The notes under the pieces were generated by a model, which had not been told where the DNA came from, did not search any database, and saw nothing but the letters and a program-made list of their open reading frames with translations. 64,000 nt of DNA from the NCBI GenBank assembly GCA_003290165.1, contig QNQO01000817.1, positions 62,001 to 126,000 of the forward strand. Direction: 5' to 3'. The first letter of the stretch is position 1. Every line of letters begins with the position of its first letter. Positions 12,401-24,099 of this stretch are shown here, piece after piece. Both the position numbers and the translations under genes were made by a program. Origin of the DNA: Berberis thunbergii (taxonomy: Eukaryota; Streptophyta; Magnoliopsida; Ranunculales; Berberidaceae).

Positions 12401-13377
12401 CTTTGAATTGTAACATAAGCTGGCTCTTTGTGATTTGTAGGAGAAAGCTCCATTTGAAGCCAAAGCTGCAAAAAGGAAGACTGATTATGAAAAGCTTATG
12501 TTAGCTTATAACAAGAAACAGGTCAACAGACTGCACCCACTGATTTTGCTCTATTAAATACTTCTTTTTAAGCTTTCTTACAATTGTCCTTGCTTCATTT
12601 ACAGGACAGTATAGATGAAAATGTTGATGAGGACTCTGATAAGTCGAAGTCTGAGGTTAGTGAGGAAGATGAAAAAAGTGACGAAGTAAGTGCTAAGCTT
12701 TACCTGCGTACTTTGCTTTAATTCTGTAAAACAGTGAATTCACATTGCACGTGATGGCACTCAAGACACTAATATAAGGAAAAAACATATAAAATAGGTT
12801 TCTGAGAAATCCCCTACCCTAATTTTTTTTGAACTACATGGTATGATGGCATGTTGCTCTTGTAAGATGAGAAGCTCTTCTCATTCTTCTATTCCGTTAT
12901 ATCCTATCCTGCCTATTTTAGTTGGAAAATGGTTTATCACTTTGTAATTGACGAGCATTCTAAATGGAATGCATCTTCCCACATTTTCAAGTTATAACTG
13001 GATCCAATTTATCATTTAGTCATTTGTACTGTTTGGTTCTTTGCTTGCCATTTATGTCTGTCATGCCCCAGTTTACCCTGAGGCGTTTCCTGGTATAGAA
13101 ACACTTTGCAAAATTAGTGGATCGAATGATTTCTATGCTATCCTTCAAAATTTCTCATCTTTGTAACGAAAAACAATGGGCATGAGGATTCCATGAGGTG
13201 TTGCTGAACAATTGTCATTGATTTAAGCGTTTATAATTTTGACCTATGTTGCGCCCATTCTTTGCACTTTCCTTATATGTCATCTTCCATGTATAGCTCC
13301 TCTATTTTTTGTTGTCAACATTAACGTTAAACCTTTGGCATCTGTAGGACGAAGAGGATGACGAAGATGATGACTGA
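6480..13377 (+). CDS. HMGB1-type high-mobility-group chromatin protein (7 coding exons)
   Basis: Coding exons: 6480-6550, 6662-6793, 6918-6975, 7075-7119, 12441-12521, 12605-12685 and 13348-13377. All introns are GT-AG and frame is kept, giving 165 aa. Residues 1-52 form a basic N-terminal region, with [11 protein letters not shown] inside it. Residues 53-125 form one HMG box: it opens [19 protein letters not shown], passes through [13 protein letters not shown] and closes [16 protein letters not shown]. Residues 130-165 are an acidic, serine-containing tail ending EEDDEDDD. This is the plant HMGB layout, and the basic N-terminus most resembles the HMGB1 type. Members bind DNA in the minor groove without strong sequence preference, bend it, and act as architectural proteins in chromatin. 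The start is the first in-frame ATG after the inferred 5'-UTR intron. Intron 4 (7120-12440) carries a 4.8-kb copia insertion in the sense direction. Without it the intron would be about 0.5 kb. The gene looks functional, but splicing across the insertion is unproven. Confidence 0.92.
7463..7691 (+). repeat. 5' LTR of intronic copia
   Basis: 229 bp, begins TATTAG, ends CATTGTTA. It contains an inverted TCTCC...GGAGA motif around TTATTTTCA near 7567-7583. It differs from the 3' LTR by scattered substitutions and small indels. Confidence 0.9.
7692..7703 (+). other. Primer-binding site of intronic copia
   Basis: TGGTATCAGAGC, complementary to the 3' end of initiator-Met tRNA, abuts the LTR with no spacer. 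Confidence 0.9.
7776..8700 (+). pseudogene. gag remnant of intronic copia
   Basis: It starts at an ATG reading [14 protein letters not shown] and runs through several frames interrupted by stops (about 7917 and 8145). Recognisable parts are the N-terminal gag region with KLLASHNL and a later stretch containing [17 protein letters not shown], typical of the copia gag (UBN2) domain. No intact CCHC zinc knuckle was found. Not translatable as one protein. Confidence 0.75.
8690..10500 (+). pseudogene. Protease and integrase remnant of intronic copia
   Basis: The sequence starts with the protease-type motif [10 protein letters not shown] (about 8696-8726). A GAG-pre-integrase region follows at 9074-9290 with [12 protein letters not shown] and a cysteine pair (CNSCSC). 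The integrase core is broken by several stops and shifts between 9290 and 9550. It resumes with [16 protein letters not shown] and the C-terminal TFGCLCYPW stretch (9555-9990). A proline- and serine-rich linker (10000-10480) leads towards the reverse transcriptase. Confidence 0.8.
10500..12058 (+). pseudogene. Reverse transcriptase and RNase H remnant of intronic copia
   Basis: Copia RT blocks are visible: [49 protein letters not shown], the [11 protein letters not shown] block and the catalytic YVDDIIVTG (near 11117-11143). RNase H segments with [18 protein letters not shown] and [14 protein letters not shown] follow up to the 3' LTR. At least four stops or frameshifts break it (about 10692, 10757, 11180-11240 and 11416). 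Confidence 0.85.
12059..12280 (+). repeat. 3' LTR of intronic copia
   Basis: 222 bp, preceded by a short purine-containing tract GAGGCG and followed by the duplicated target GATAG. Begins TATTAG, ends TTGTTA. Confidence 0.9.
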
Positions 13378-14102
13378 GGTCATATGCTTGTTGATGTGGG
13401 TATTGTAGTCGGAGTACGAGTTAACTTTTGTGTGTTGTATGATAATACCATAGGTGGATATGCTGTCTTTTGAAATGTAAAAAGATGCAACTAAACTTCT
13501 GCCTTTACCTATTTATCTAAGCATATTTGCATCCATAACAGTTGAATATAACAAGCTTTACTGAACAAACAGTCGGATTAGAGTCACATAGGAGTCTCAG
13601 AATACTTTGTTTGAAGTGGACCTTCTATGGTCTAGTGTTACCTTGTCGTAAAATATGATTTTGAGGAAAACCCATTCATGAAAAATGAGGTATCTAGTAA
13701 ATGATGATGAAAGCCTGTGAGAGTTCTGTCATGTGGAACAGTGATGAATCCTCGATTCCATTGTGAGACACTGTAAAATGCTTCGTTTGTAAGTTGGTAG
13801 CTGTTACATTCCATCCACAATACTCTTCAGCTGCTTTGGCTTTCAGCATCAAAGCAAATTTTAGATAGACGTGAACTAGTTACTTGTAGGTCACTTTTTG
13901 TATTTAGTACTATTCGAATGTGAACCAGTTAGATTGCATCCATCAGCATTGGAATGTAGAATTTTTCCACGATGGAAACCAAGAATTTGTAATTCTCGTT
14001 TGCGTATCAACTCTAGTATGTAATTCTTTGGTTGAGAAGTTGGACCTGTGCCAAACTAAGATTCAGAGTCGAGCTTTAGAAACAAACAATAGTACTATGG
14101 AT
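13378..14102 (+). other. HMGB 3' UTR and downstream flank
   Basis: The sequence after the TGA at 13377 is GT-rich and then AT-rich, as expected for a plant 3' UTR, but I cannot fix the polyadenylation site. Frames at 13638-13820 (minus) and 13920-14228 (plus) show no known domain and are not called as genes. The segment ends where the old copia 5' LTR begins. Confidence 0.45.
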
Positions 14103-15107
14103 TGTTGGGAATGTAAGACGTTCTCATCAAATAAAAAAGATGATATTGCCAAACATAATCTTCAATCAAATATGCATTCCACTCCAATTAAATATTCAAT
14201 CTCTCCGTGCATGGCAACAACAACATGACAGCATATTGACTCAATCAAAGCTTTTCCTGTTTTGGGTTGTTGTAAATGCTGTAAAAAATTCAAATTAAAA
14301 GATAGGAGCGAAGGTATTAGTTGTTCTTGAGTTGAGTCGCGTATTAGGTCACTTTCTTTAAGACGTTTCGCAGCTCTACCCAAAAGTGTGCAAGCAGTCT
14401 TGTAGCTCCGTTGTCCCCATGATAAAACAATCCATAATCTTATCTGTCTCGTTCAAACAAATGCACTGTTGATGAACGGAATACTATCCACCCTTAATCT
14501 CTTGTTTGCTCGGAATCACCAATACAATGTATATAAATCAACAACAAGAAAACTCTTCTTTGATTGAAATACTTGACGAAAAACTGATTGCAAAAAGAAA
14601 ATGTTTTGTTCTCTCTGATTGCAAAAGAAAAACTCTTATTTGCAAAAATGTTTTTTTTTTCTCTTCTTGTGTTTTTAAACTCTGAGTTTGTATTATATTT
14701 ATAGGGAGAAAACCGTACTGTTGAAATACAAAAACAGGGTAGATACATTGACAAAAATTGCGTGGAGAACGCAATTCAAAAACACGGAGAAAAAAATCCC
14801 GCAACTCAATGGCAAACGTGTGAGTCTATCTCTCCCTCCTCACAAAAGTGTGGTACCCCCTAGGGGTCCAAGCCCAAGTCCAAACAATCTTCTTATAAAT
14901 TCTTCCACAATAAGTTGTATAGAAGATGTGAGACTAAAATTAAAGAGAGATCCAGAGATCAAAATCAGGTACACACTCATTTTCTTTTATTTTAAAAAGT
15001 CATATTTCCAACATGGGTTTTGGGAGGAAATCTCTCAATATGATTGTAATACATCACTATATAAACAAACATAAATCACCATTGTTGTATGTGTGGATTT
15101 ACCCATT
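14103..15107 (+). repeat. 5' LTR of the old copia
   Basis: Starts TGTTGGGAATG. A TATA-like TATTATATTTATAGGGAG lies near 14690-14706. The inner end is placed just before the primer-binding site at 15123, though a spacer of about 15 bp means this end could be off by that much. Only its first ~140 bp match the 3' copy. Confidence 0.65.
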
Positions 15108-15122
15108 TACAAGCTTTCCTCT

Positions 15123-15134
15123 TGGTATCAAAGC
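15123..15134 (+). other. Primer-binding site of the old copia
   Basis: TGGTATCAAAGC differs at one position from the initiator-Met site TGGTATCAGAGC. It lies upstream of the gag start MASNNSPIAP at 15171. Confidence 0.7.
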
Positions 15135-15170
15135 ATTTACCAAAAAAAAAAAAAAAATTCTCTTCCACCA

Positions 15171-16262
15171 TGGCTTCAAACAACAGTCCCATTGCACCAA
15201 AATACCCATATCCATACACACTCAACATTGGAAAATTGGTATCTTTCAAATTGACCCAATCAAACTTCCTATCCATCAAATTGACAATCAAACTTCCAGA
15301 CATGGAAAACCCAAGTAATTGGTCTAGTCGAAAGCCAAGATATGCTTGGCTTCGTCAATGGGGAAATATTTATGCCTGAGCTAATGATCATTGTTTCCAA
15401 TGCTGACGGGAAACAAGAAATTGTTAATCCATATTATATAGCTTGAAAAACAAAAATCTAGCCGTTGCTTTGATGGTTGGATTACAGATACACTCTCTGA
15501 AGAAATAATCAGATTACACTGCATCTGAAGTATGGAATGCCATTGAGGTTCATTTGCACAAAAATCTCAGGAATGAGAGTATTTTTTTCAACAACAATTG
15601 CAATTTCACCAAAAATGTATGTTGAGTTTGGATGAATACATATGTATCTAAAGGCTATTGTGCTGATTTAATTGCCATTGCCAAGCCTCTCAGTGATTGC
15701 AACAAAGTTTGTGGTCTTTTACGTGATTTGGGACAAGGATATGAATCCTTTGTCACAACTATGTTGAAGCCTCCAACTCTATCTTACTGTGATATTGTTC
15801 CATTACTCCAAAGTCATGAATGATGCGTGACTTATACAATAAAAAAAGTTATGGAACCAATCAAAATGTTACCTTCACTGCACAAAGATTCTATGGACGA
15901 GGCCCTAATAGACAATATAAAAGGGGAAGAAGAAATTTCAGTTCAAGGGGGCATGTATTCACTCAAACAAGTCATAATGGCTATCGCAACCGTCAGTCAA
16001 ATAATTCACAAGTTCCACGCTCCAATGCCACATCTGCCACTTGCATGCAAGAAAATGAGAAAACCATGATTTGTCAAATATGCGGCAAGCCCAATCATTC
16101 ATCTCTCAGATGCTTTAACTGTTTCAATCAGGCCTATAAGCCAGATGATATGCCTCAAGCTCTTGCTGCAATGTCTCTTTCTTATGCAAAAGACCCTCAT
16201 GGTGCTTCTGCTCATATGCAGATTCTGGTAATCATCATACTATTGCTCCTTATTTTGGACTA
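15171..16262 (+). pseudogene. gag remnant of the old copia
   Basis: An ATG reading MASNNSPIAPKYPYPYTL opens the gag, which then breaks into several frames. The UBN2-like block appears at 15632-15820 with LLRDLGQGYESFVTTML. A CCHC zinc knuckle CQICGKPNHSSLRC (C-x2-C-x4-H-x4-C) is intact near 16076-16117. A degenerate protease region follows. Confidence 0.8.
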
Positions 16263-16344
16263 AAAAAATTATTGTTGGTAATGGTGATGCATTAGATATA
16301 ACACGTGGGTAGTAAGCATATTAAATCTTGAGACACAAATCTAG

Positions 16345-16474
16345 AACTTAAAAATGTTCTTGTGGTTCCAAAAATTAAGAAAAATCTTATCTCTGTTAGT
16401 CAAATGACTAATGATTACTTATATGCTTTTGAATTTTCTCGTGATGGATTTGTGACAAAAAGCAGAGTCACAAG
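16345..16474 (+). pseudogene. Protease to pre-integrase junction of the old copia
   Basis: Reads KNVLVVPKIKKNLISVSQM and then FEFSRDGFVTKSRVTS, standard copia sequence between protease and integrase. It is cut at about 16475 by a nested retroelement fragment. The frame picks up again near 17069 with WHRQLGHLQISVINHF. Confidence 0.75.
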
Positions 16475-17068
16475 TGAGTGATAACTTCTGGACAGTGCTC
16501 TGGTGATCTCTGTTTGAGTTTGGTTGTTAATATTTCCTAGTTTGTGGCAGTTATTTGCTTATGTAGATAGACTTTCCTGCAATCATGCACCACCTAGAGT
16601 AGTGCTTTACGTGGGTGGTTAGTTGCTTTCAGTTACTTCTTGTAAGGCTATATATGCCCTGTTATGATAATAATGAAGACAGTGTGGTATTCTCTCAAAT
16701 TGCTGTTCCTGATTCTGTGCCTAACAATTGTTTTGATTCTGTGCCTAATATGGTATCAGAGCCACTCCAAGGGGCCTGAGTGTGTGTAGAGTAAAACACA
16801 GGGAGAAAGAAGAGTGTCTAGTCTGAGTGATAGAGTGAAACAAGGAGAGAAAAGAGTGCATACGAATGGCAGCAGAAGGGAGTTCTGTACCAGTTTCAAT
16901 TCCCATCTTCGATGGACATTATGATCATTGGTCTATGTTGATGGAGAACTTCATTCGATCTAAAAAACTCTGGAATCTCATAGAGGTTGGGATTCCGACA
17001 GTGACGCAAGGAGATCAACAGCCAGTCACTTTCTCTACGGTGGTGACAGATTTCGTACAACGAGTGAT
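16475..17068 (+). mobile_element. Nested copia fragment: LTR, primer-binding site and gag N-terminus
   Basis: An LTR-like stretch with a TATATATG box near 16649 ends at the primer-binding site TGGTATCAGAGCC (16751-16763). Gag starts at 16866 with MAAEGSSVPVSIPIFDGHYD and continues about 60 residues (WSMLMENFIRSKKLWNLIEV) before breaking off. No pol and no second LTR are present. It splits the old copia between SRVTS and WHRQLGH, so it is younger than that element, and it was later truncated. The right boundary is approximate (17040-17070). Confidence 0.75.
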
Positions 17069-18206
17069 GATATTTGGCATCGGCAATTGGGGCATCTTCA
17101 AATTTCCGTAATAAATCATTTTAAGAAGAATAAGCTAATTAGTAGCAACCTATCAATAAAGGTATTGTTTGCAACAGGTGACAAACGGCTAAATCTTGTA
17201 GGCAGCCATTTTTGTCTTCAAACTTAGTTATGTGAATAACTTTTTGAAAAAATCCATTGTGATTTATGGGGACTAGCTCTTGTTTTATCTTTCAAAATTT
17301 TCGGTATTATGTTATCGTCGTGGATGAATACACTCACTATACATGGTTATTCCCCTTAAAATTCAAGTATGATCTTTTAGAGTGTTTCAAGCATTTTCAT
17401 AAATATGTTGAGACACAATTTGATAAGAAAATCATAATATTTCAATCAGATGGTGGAGGAAAACTTTCGAGCAACCCTTTTGACGCTTACTTACAAGAAC
17501 TTCACATATTTCATCAGTTATCATGCCCCAATACATCGGAACAAAATGGACGTGCTGAAAGGAAACACCGAAATATTACTGAACGCGACCTTACTATGAT
17601 GTTTAATGGTTTGGTACTTCGCTGGTTTTGGGTTGAAATTTTTTCTTTTGTTGTTTGACTTATTAATCGTTTACCATCCCGAGTATTACAAATGCAATCT
17701 TCTTTTGAAAAACCATATGGGTGTACTCCATACTATAGTTCATTGCAAGTGTTTGGTTGTCGGTATTTTCCTTACGAGAATATGCTAAAACAAAGTTTGA
17801 TTACAGGTCCTTACCGTGTGTTTTTCTCGAATATTCTCATCAATACAAAGGATACCGCTGTCTATATCCACCAACTAATCGGGTCTACATCTCTTGGCAT
17901 GTTGTCTTCGATGAAACAATGTTTCCGTTTCGCTCACCCGGTTATTTATTTACCAATGTGAATAATGAAAGTTTCACAACTACTGGTTGGTTTTCTGATC
18001 ATGAAGGAACTGATATGCAATTGAAAATTTCATATGTTCAATGCCCGTCTCCTTCATTTCATGTTCCTGTTCAAGATGAAAAAGATTCACCATGTGATGG
18101 ATACACTAATATTTCACCAGCTGGAGGAAATAATCAAGTTGTTTCTTTTGAGCTGACTACTACTCATAAAGAGCCCCACAACTGCTCTAGGCAATGTTTA
18201 AGTTGA
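17069..18206 (+). pseudogene. Integrase remnant of the old copia
   Basis: The GAG-pre-integrase block WHRQLGHLQ is followed by a degenerate stretch. The integrase core at 17266-17658 then reads YYVIVVDEYTHYTWLFPLKF, FQSDGGGKLSSN and EQNGRAERKHRNI, so the D, D and E catalytic positions are still visible. The post-core region (17692-18000) is broken by shifts but shows VFGCRYFPY and DYRSLPCVFLEYSHQYKGY in different frames. Confidence 0.82.
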
Positions 18207-19267
18207 TCCATCAGGTCCATCCCATGACTCTAATGAATCCCATAGCCATAACATAACCCATCAGAAGCTACAACTCTTATCCATGATACCACGCCTTTGC
18301 CACCAACACCAACTTCACCCTTATGTTTCCATTGAACAAATACCATCTGGAACCTTTCCATCTAATAAACTCCCACCACCATCCAATGTCATACCTAGTC
18401 ATCCAATGGTCACTAGGATGAAGGAAGGTATTATTAACCCAGTCCTAAATACTTATATATTGCCTCGGTTGTCTCAAGTGAACCAAAATCAATCAAAATA
18501 GCTTTTTGAAACATCCTGGATGGTAACATGTTATGCAAGAAGAAATTCTTGTGTTGCGTCAAATTGATACGTGGGAATTAGTGCCTCGCTCCTTAGATAT
18601 GAATGTTGTGGGTTGTCAATGGGTCTTTAAGACCAAACTACACGCTGATGGCTCACTAGATCAGCTGAAAGCACGACTTGTTGTAAAGGGGTTTGCTCAA
18701 GTTCCTGGAATTGACTTTTCAGAAACATTCTCACCAGTTATTAAACCAACCACTATTCGAACATATCTTACTTTTGCCTTATCATTAAAATGGGACATTC
18801 GATAATTAAATGTCTGCAATGTCTTCCTTCATGGTCTTATTACATAATCGGTTTTTATGACCCAACCACCTGGGTTCAAAGATGCTTCAAAACCTAATCA
18901 TACTTGTCGCTTAAAACACACATTATATGGCTTATGCCAAGCCCCACGAGTATGTTTTGATTGTTTTAGCAATTTTCTACTCTTTGTGGGATTTTATTGT
19001 AGCATGGCACATCCATCACTGTTTATTACTAATAATGCTCGTGGAACCCTTCTTCTCCTCCTAAATGTTGATGACATAATTTTGACCAATGATAATCAAA
19101 ACCTTCTTGATTGGTTCATTGAAAGGCTAGGGAAAGAGTTCGCAATGAAAGACCTTAGATTTCTCCGTTAATTTATGGGCATTCAAGTTCATAAGTTTGA
19201 TAGTCGCTTAGTTCTTAATCAAGCAAAGTATGCATCAGATATCCTTGAAAGTTCTCAAATGCAAGAT
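18207..19267 (+). pseudogene. Linker and reverse transcriptase remnant of the old copia
   Basis: A serine/proline-rich linker leads into RT with LRQIDTWELVPRS, GCQWVFKTKLHADGS, KARLVVKGFAQVPGIDFSE and MTQPPGFKDASKPNHTCRL. The catalytic block reads LNVDDIILT, with N in place of the usual Y of YVDD. In-frame stops occur near 18803, 18846 and 19169. RT ends at QAKYASDILESSQMQDCN, where the young copia is inserted. Confidence 0.85.
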
Positions 19268-19271
19268 TGCA

Positions 19272-19772
19272 ATCACCAACAATTGCACACAAGTACCACA
19301 ATGATCCAATCAATTAAATAGAGCAACTAGCAATGAAAGAAATTAGAGAAAATTAAGAACATACCACAAGAGACACAAGGTTTACGTGGTTCAGCAATTG
19401 CCTACGTCCACAGTGAGGTGATTCCACTATATTCAAGAACAAGGTACAAGAAGATGACAATTCTCACACAATCTCTCAACAAGAGATGAAACAATTCAAG
19501 GAATTATCTTTCTCTACTCCCTGTGCATCACAGTTTTTCTACGTGCAATCATCATAATAAAAACACCTATAGTTCCTAGTATATATAGGGACAACAGTTT
19601 TCTGTTTGGCAGCAGTTTCCTGTTTCACAGTAGTTTCCTGTTTCACAACAGTTTCCTGTTTCCTAGAATTTATTTCTTGTTCAAAAAACAATTTCCAGAA
19701 GTCCAAACAGTTTCCTGTTTCAAATAGGAGTCCAAACACTTTCCTGTTTCAAACATGTTTCCTATTTCACAA
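19272..19772 (-). repeat. 3' LTR of the young copia (outer end deleted)
   Basis: It matches 24139-24626 at about 99% by eye. The outer end lacks the ~40 bp that carries TGTTGCGCC in the other copy. Confidence 0.88.
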
Positions 19773-19907
19773 TTCTCCACCTCGGCGAATTTTTATAAGG
19801 AAAAAATGAGCCGAAACAAGGCATGAGAATAAACTGATCAACACTCCATCATAGCTTTGTCACCTCACGAAACCGCCCCGAAGGGCAACGCCCCAAAGGG
19901 CCCTCAA

Positions 19908-22900
19908 TCAACATGAGTCAATGTGGAGTAAGTCCAAACAATGTTGGAACTTAACTCCAGGAACAACCTTTGTCAACATATCAGCAGGGTTGTCTTTTGT
20001 GTGTACTTTCACCAAAGACACATCACCATCCTCAATTACATCTCGAACAAAGTGATATCGGACGTCAATATGCTTAGTCCTTGCGTGATGAACCTGATTT
20101 TTAGCCAAGTGGATGGCACTCTGACTGTCACAGAGAACCTCAACACTATCTTGTTCCACACCCAAGTCATTTACAAGACCTTGAAGCCACAATGCTTCTT
20201 TTACACCTTCTGTCAATGCCATATACTCTGCCTCTGTAGTAGAGAGAGTCATTGTATCCTGAAGCATAGATCTCCAACTAAACGGAGCACCGTATATCTG
20301 AAATACGTAACCAGTAGTAGATCTTCGTCTATCTAGATCACCAGCATAATCAGAATCAACAAACCCACGAACCTGACATGAATCTCCACCGAAGTCCAAA
20401 CCCACATCCAAGGTACCTTTTAAGTACCTAAGCATCCATTTCACTGCCTCCCAATGTTTCTTCCCAGGGTTTTCCATATACTTGCTCACAACACTAACAG
20501 CCTGTGAAATGTCAGGGCGTGTACACACCATAGCATACATTAAACTGCCAACTGCACTAGCATATGGAACATGCGACATGTATTCCTTTTCTTCCACTGT
20601 GACTGGAGATAACTTTCGAGAAAGTCTAAAATGTGAAGCCAAAGGAGTAATAACCGGCTTTGCGTTTTCCATGCCAAACCGTGATATAACCTTCTCAAGG
20701 TACCCCTTATGTGAAAGAAATAATTTTTTATTCTCCCTTTCTCTTCTTATCTCCATACCAAGTATCTTCCTTGCAGCACCCATATCCTTCATCTCAAACT
20801 CAGAAGCAAGTTGAGACTTCAATTTATTTATCTCCACCATACTCTTACAGGCAATGAGCATATCGTCAACATAGAGCAAAAGATAAATAAAATCGCCACT
20901 ACGAAGTTTTTTCAAGTAAACACAACAATCATACTTACTTCGTGTGAACCCATGTTTCAACATAAAAGTGTCAAACCGTTTGTACCACTGCCTAGGTGAC
21001 TGCTTTAACCCATAAAGTGATCTCCTCAAACGACAAACATGGTCTTATTTTTCAACAACCTTAAAACCTTCCGGCTGATGCATATAAATTTCCTCCTCTA
21101 AGTCTTCATGCAAGAAAGCTGTTTTCACATCAAGTTGTTCAAGCTCAAGGTCACCATGAGCTACCAAGCTCAACAACACACGAATAGAAGTGTGTTTTAC
21201 CACAGGCGAAAATATCTCATTGTAGTCAACGCCTTCCCTCTGAGCAAAACCTTTAGCTACTAATCTTGCCTTGAACTGAGTACCAGACTCTAGAGTAGTC
21301 TGTTTCTTCTTAAACACCCACTTGCAGCCAATTGTTTTCCTTCCATTAGGCAACGACACTAGATCCCAAGTATGGTTCTTTTAGAGAGACTCCATCTCAC
21401 CCTGCATAGCTACTAACCAACTCTGACTATCTGAATGACGCGCAGCCTGCTTGTAAGTAGTTGGCTCATCATCTTCCACAGAGAGTGCATATGCAACCAA
21501 ATCAACTGTATTCCACTGACCATAGTGCTTCAACGGTTCTTAAAAGCCAAAATTTTGAACTTGCTTAACCGATCGTTTTGACCTAGTTAAGGCCAAAGGT
21601 TGCTGCTGGGATTGATTATCTTCAACTGGTTGTTGTTCCTCATGGTCTTCAGGCTCATAATTCAGATCATGTGTGTCTGCTTCAACCACTTGTTCATCTG
21701 CTGCATCCACAGACGCTTCAACTTCCACTTTCTGAGTGTTACTAGATTCACCACCACTATCAACCAACTCCTTAGCTTTAGTACAAGCTAACAAGGAATT
21801 CTCATCAAATGTAACATCTCTACTGATCACAAATTTATTATCCTCTAAACACCATAGACGATAACCCTTCACGCCTTTTGCATACCCCTAAAAAATGGCC
21901 TTCTTAGCCCTAGCATCAAGCTTATTTTCTTTCACATGGTAGTAGGCAATACAACCGAAAACTTTCAGTACACTGTAATCAGCATGTTCACCTGACCACA
22001 CCTCATAAGGTGTTTTGCAGTCTAATGTAGAATGCGGCGATCTATTAATCAAGAAACACGCGGTGGCTATTGATTCAGCCCACCATTCTCTGCCAAGACA
22101 AGCATTGGAGCGCATACACCTAGCTCTTTCAAGCATAGTACGGTTCAATCTCTCAGCAACTCCATTTTGTTGTGGCGTGTTTCTAACAGTCCAATGTCGA
22201 ACAATCCCTTCCTGATCACAAAACTGTTTAAAAGTACCCTCAGTATACTCGGTACCATTATCAGACCTCAAAGTCTTCACCTTTCTTCCAGTTCTATTCT
22301 CAACCATTGCTCTCCACCTTTTAAATGTCTCAAATACTTCATTCTTGGACTTCAAAAAATATACCCATGAGTAACGGGAGTAATCATCAATGAAGGAGAC
22401 AAAGTACCTGGAACCTCCCTTAGAGGCGACCTTCGCTGGTCCCCACACATCTGTATGCACATAATTTAGAATACCTCTGCTCCTGTGCTTGCTTGTACTG
22501 AATTTTACCCTGCATTGTTTTCCATATACACAATGCTCGCAAAACTCCATAGTTGGTTTCTGCATACCCTTCAGTAACCCTTGCTTGCTCAGTAGAGACA
22601 ATCCTTTTTCTGTCATATGCCCAAGTCGCATGTGCCATAACCTAGTGTTTTCCGATGAAGAAGTTCCCACTGCCACATTTCCTGTTACCGTGTTACCCAT
22701 CAAAGTGTACAAGTTACCTTGTTTGATCCCTTTCATGACAACCAAAGACCCACGGACAACCTTTAAAACTCCACCTATCGCTGTAAACTTACAACCATTG
22801 GAGTCTAAAACACCAAGTGAGATAAGGTTCTTTTTCAAGGCTGGGACATGCCTCACATCAGTTAAGGTTCTCACAACACCATCATACATCTTAATCCTCA

Positions 22901-23967
22901 TTGTTCCAATTCCAACTGTCTTACAAGCGTAATCATTACCCATTAGAACAGTACCATCATCAATGTGCTCATAGGTATTGAACCACTCCCTGTTTGGGCA
23001 CATATGGTAAGAACACCCAGAGTCAAGGAGCCATCTCCCAGAGATTTTTGTGTTTTGACTGTTTTCACCCGCAACTGAATAACATTCTTCATCCTTTTCC
23101 ATACTAGATGCATAACTTGCTTCACTAGTATCACCCTTATCTTGCTTTTTCTTGCCCTTCCAACTGTTATCATGATTACTCTTACCTTGATTTGGACAAT
23201 TTTTCCTAATATGCCCCCACTCTCTACATTTGTGACATTGTGGACCTCTAGACTTTGATCTAGATTTTCCACTATTTGAAGATGATTTCACTTGAGACCT
23301 TCCTCTAACAACCAACCCTTCAGCTTGATCTTTCCCATTACCATTTGATGAAGTTTTCTTCCGAATCTCATTGGACAAGAGTGCACCGGTAGTTTCATCA
23401 AATGTAAGTTCATCTTTCCCAAACAAAATTGTTTGTACAAGATTTTCATATGACTGCGGCAAGGAGTAAAGCAATATAATTGCTTGGTCTTCATCCTCAA
23501 TCTTCACATCCACATCTCTCAAATTTGAGATAATCCGTGTAAACTTGGCGATATGATCACCAATTGGAGTGCCCTCATCCATTGCTAGTCTGTACAATTG
23601 GGTTTTCAAGTATAACCTGTTTGATAATGTCTTAGTCATAAACTGTGACTCAAGCTTCAACCAAACATCAGCTGCCGTAGTCTCTTCATTAACTAAAAAA
23701 AACTATGTCTCTATCCAGACACAAGCAAATAGCAGCACGCGCCTCCAAATCCAATTCTTCCCATTCATCATCTGACATGGTTTCAGCCTTTTTATCCTTC
23801 CCTAGTAATGCCTTGTGTAATTTCTGATAAATAAGCAAATTCCTCATTTGTATTCTCCAATATCCGAAATCGTTCTTACCATTAAATTTCACGATTTCAT
23901 ACTTCCCCACATGTGCCTTGCTCACCTTGGATGCCATTGCAAACAAAACCTGTGACTTTCTAGACAA
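19908..23967 (-). pseudogene. gag-pol polyprotein of the young copia (nearly intact)
   Basis: The 5' end is at 23937 (MASKVSKAHVGKYEIVKFNG). Domains in order: gag with WRIQMRNLLIYQKLHKALLG; CCHC knuckle CHKCREWGHIRKNC; protease LLDSGCSYHMC; pre-integrase RLWHMRLGHMTEKG; integrase with HTDVWGP, RSDNGTEY and NGVAERLNRT (D, D, E present); RT with ARLVAKGFAQREGVDYNEIF, LDVKTAFLHEDLEEEIYM and LLYVDDMLIAC (about 20855-20875); RNase H with TTEAEYMAL and HIDVRYHFVRD, ending LLHIDSC at 19908. Lesions: a frameshift in an A-run at about 23692-23701, and stops at 21888-21890 (after KKAIF), 21540-21542 (after QNFGF), about 21378-21380 (after GEMESL) and 21045-21047 (after KVVEK). All the stops lie in one frame, so decay is recent. 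It resembles tobacco Tnt1 (Tork lineage). Confidence 0.93.
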
Positions 23968-24085
23968 GAAGCTTCACTAAGGTTTTTTTTTTTTTTTTTT
24001 CAAACAACTTGTGCACAAACAAATCCTAGCACTTTTGAATCTTCACAATCTTGAGTAGAACAATTCAAGATCAATTTCCCTTAGT

Positions 24086-24097
24086 GCTCTGATACCA
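24086..24097 (-). other. Primer-binding site of the young copia
   Basis: Minus strand TGGTATCAGAGC, two bases from the CA end of the 5' LTR at 24100. Confidence 0.88.
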
Positions 24098-24099
24098 AT

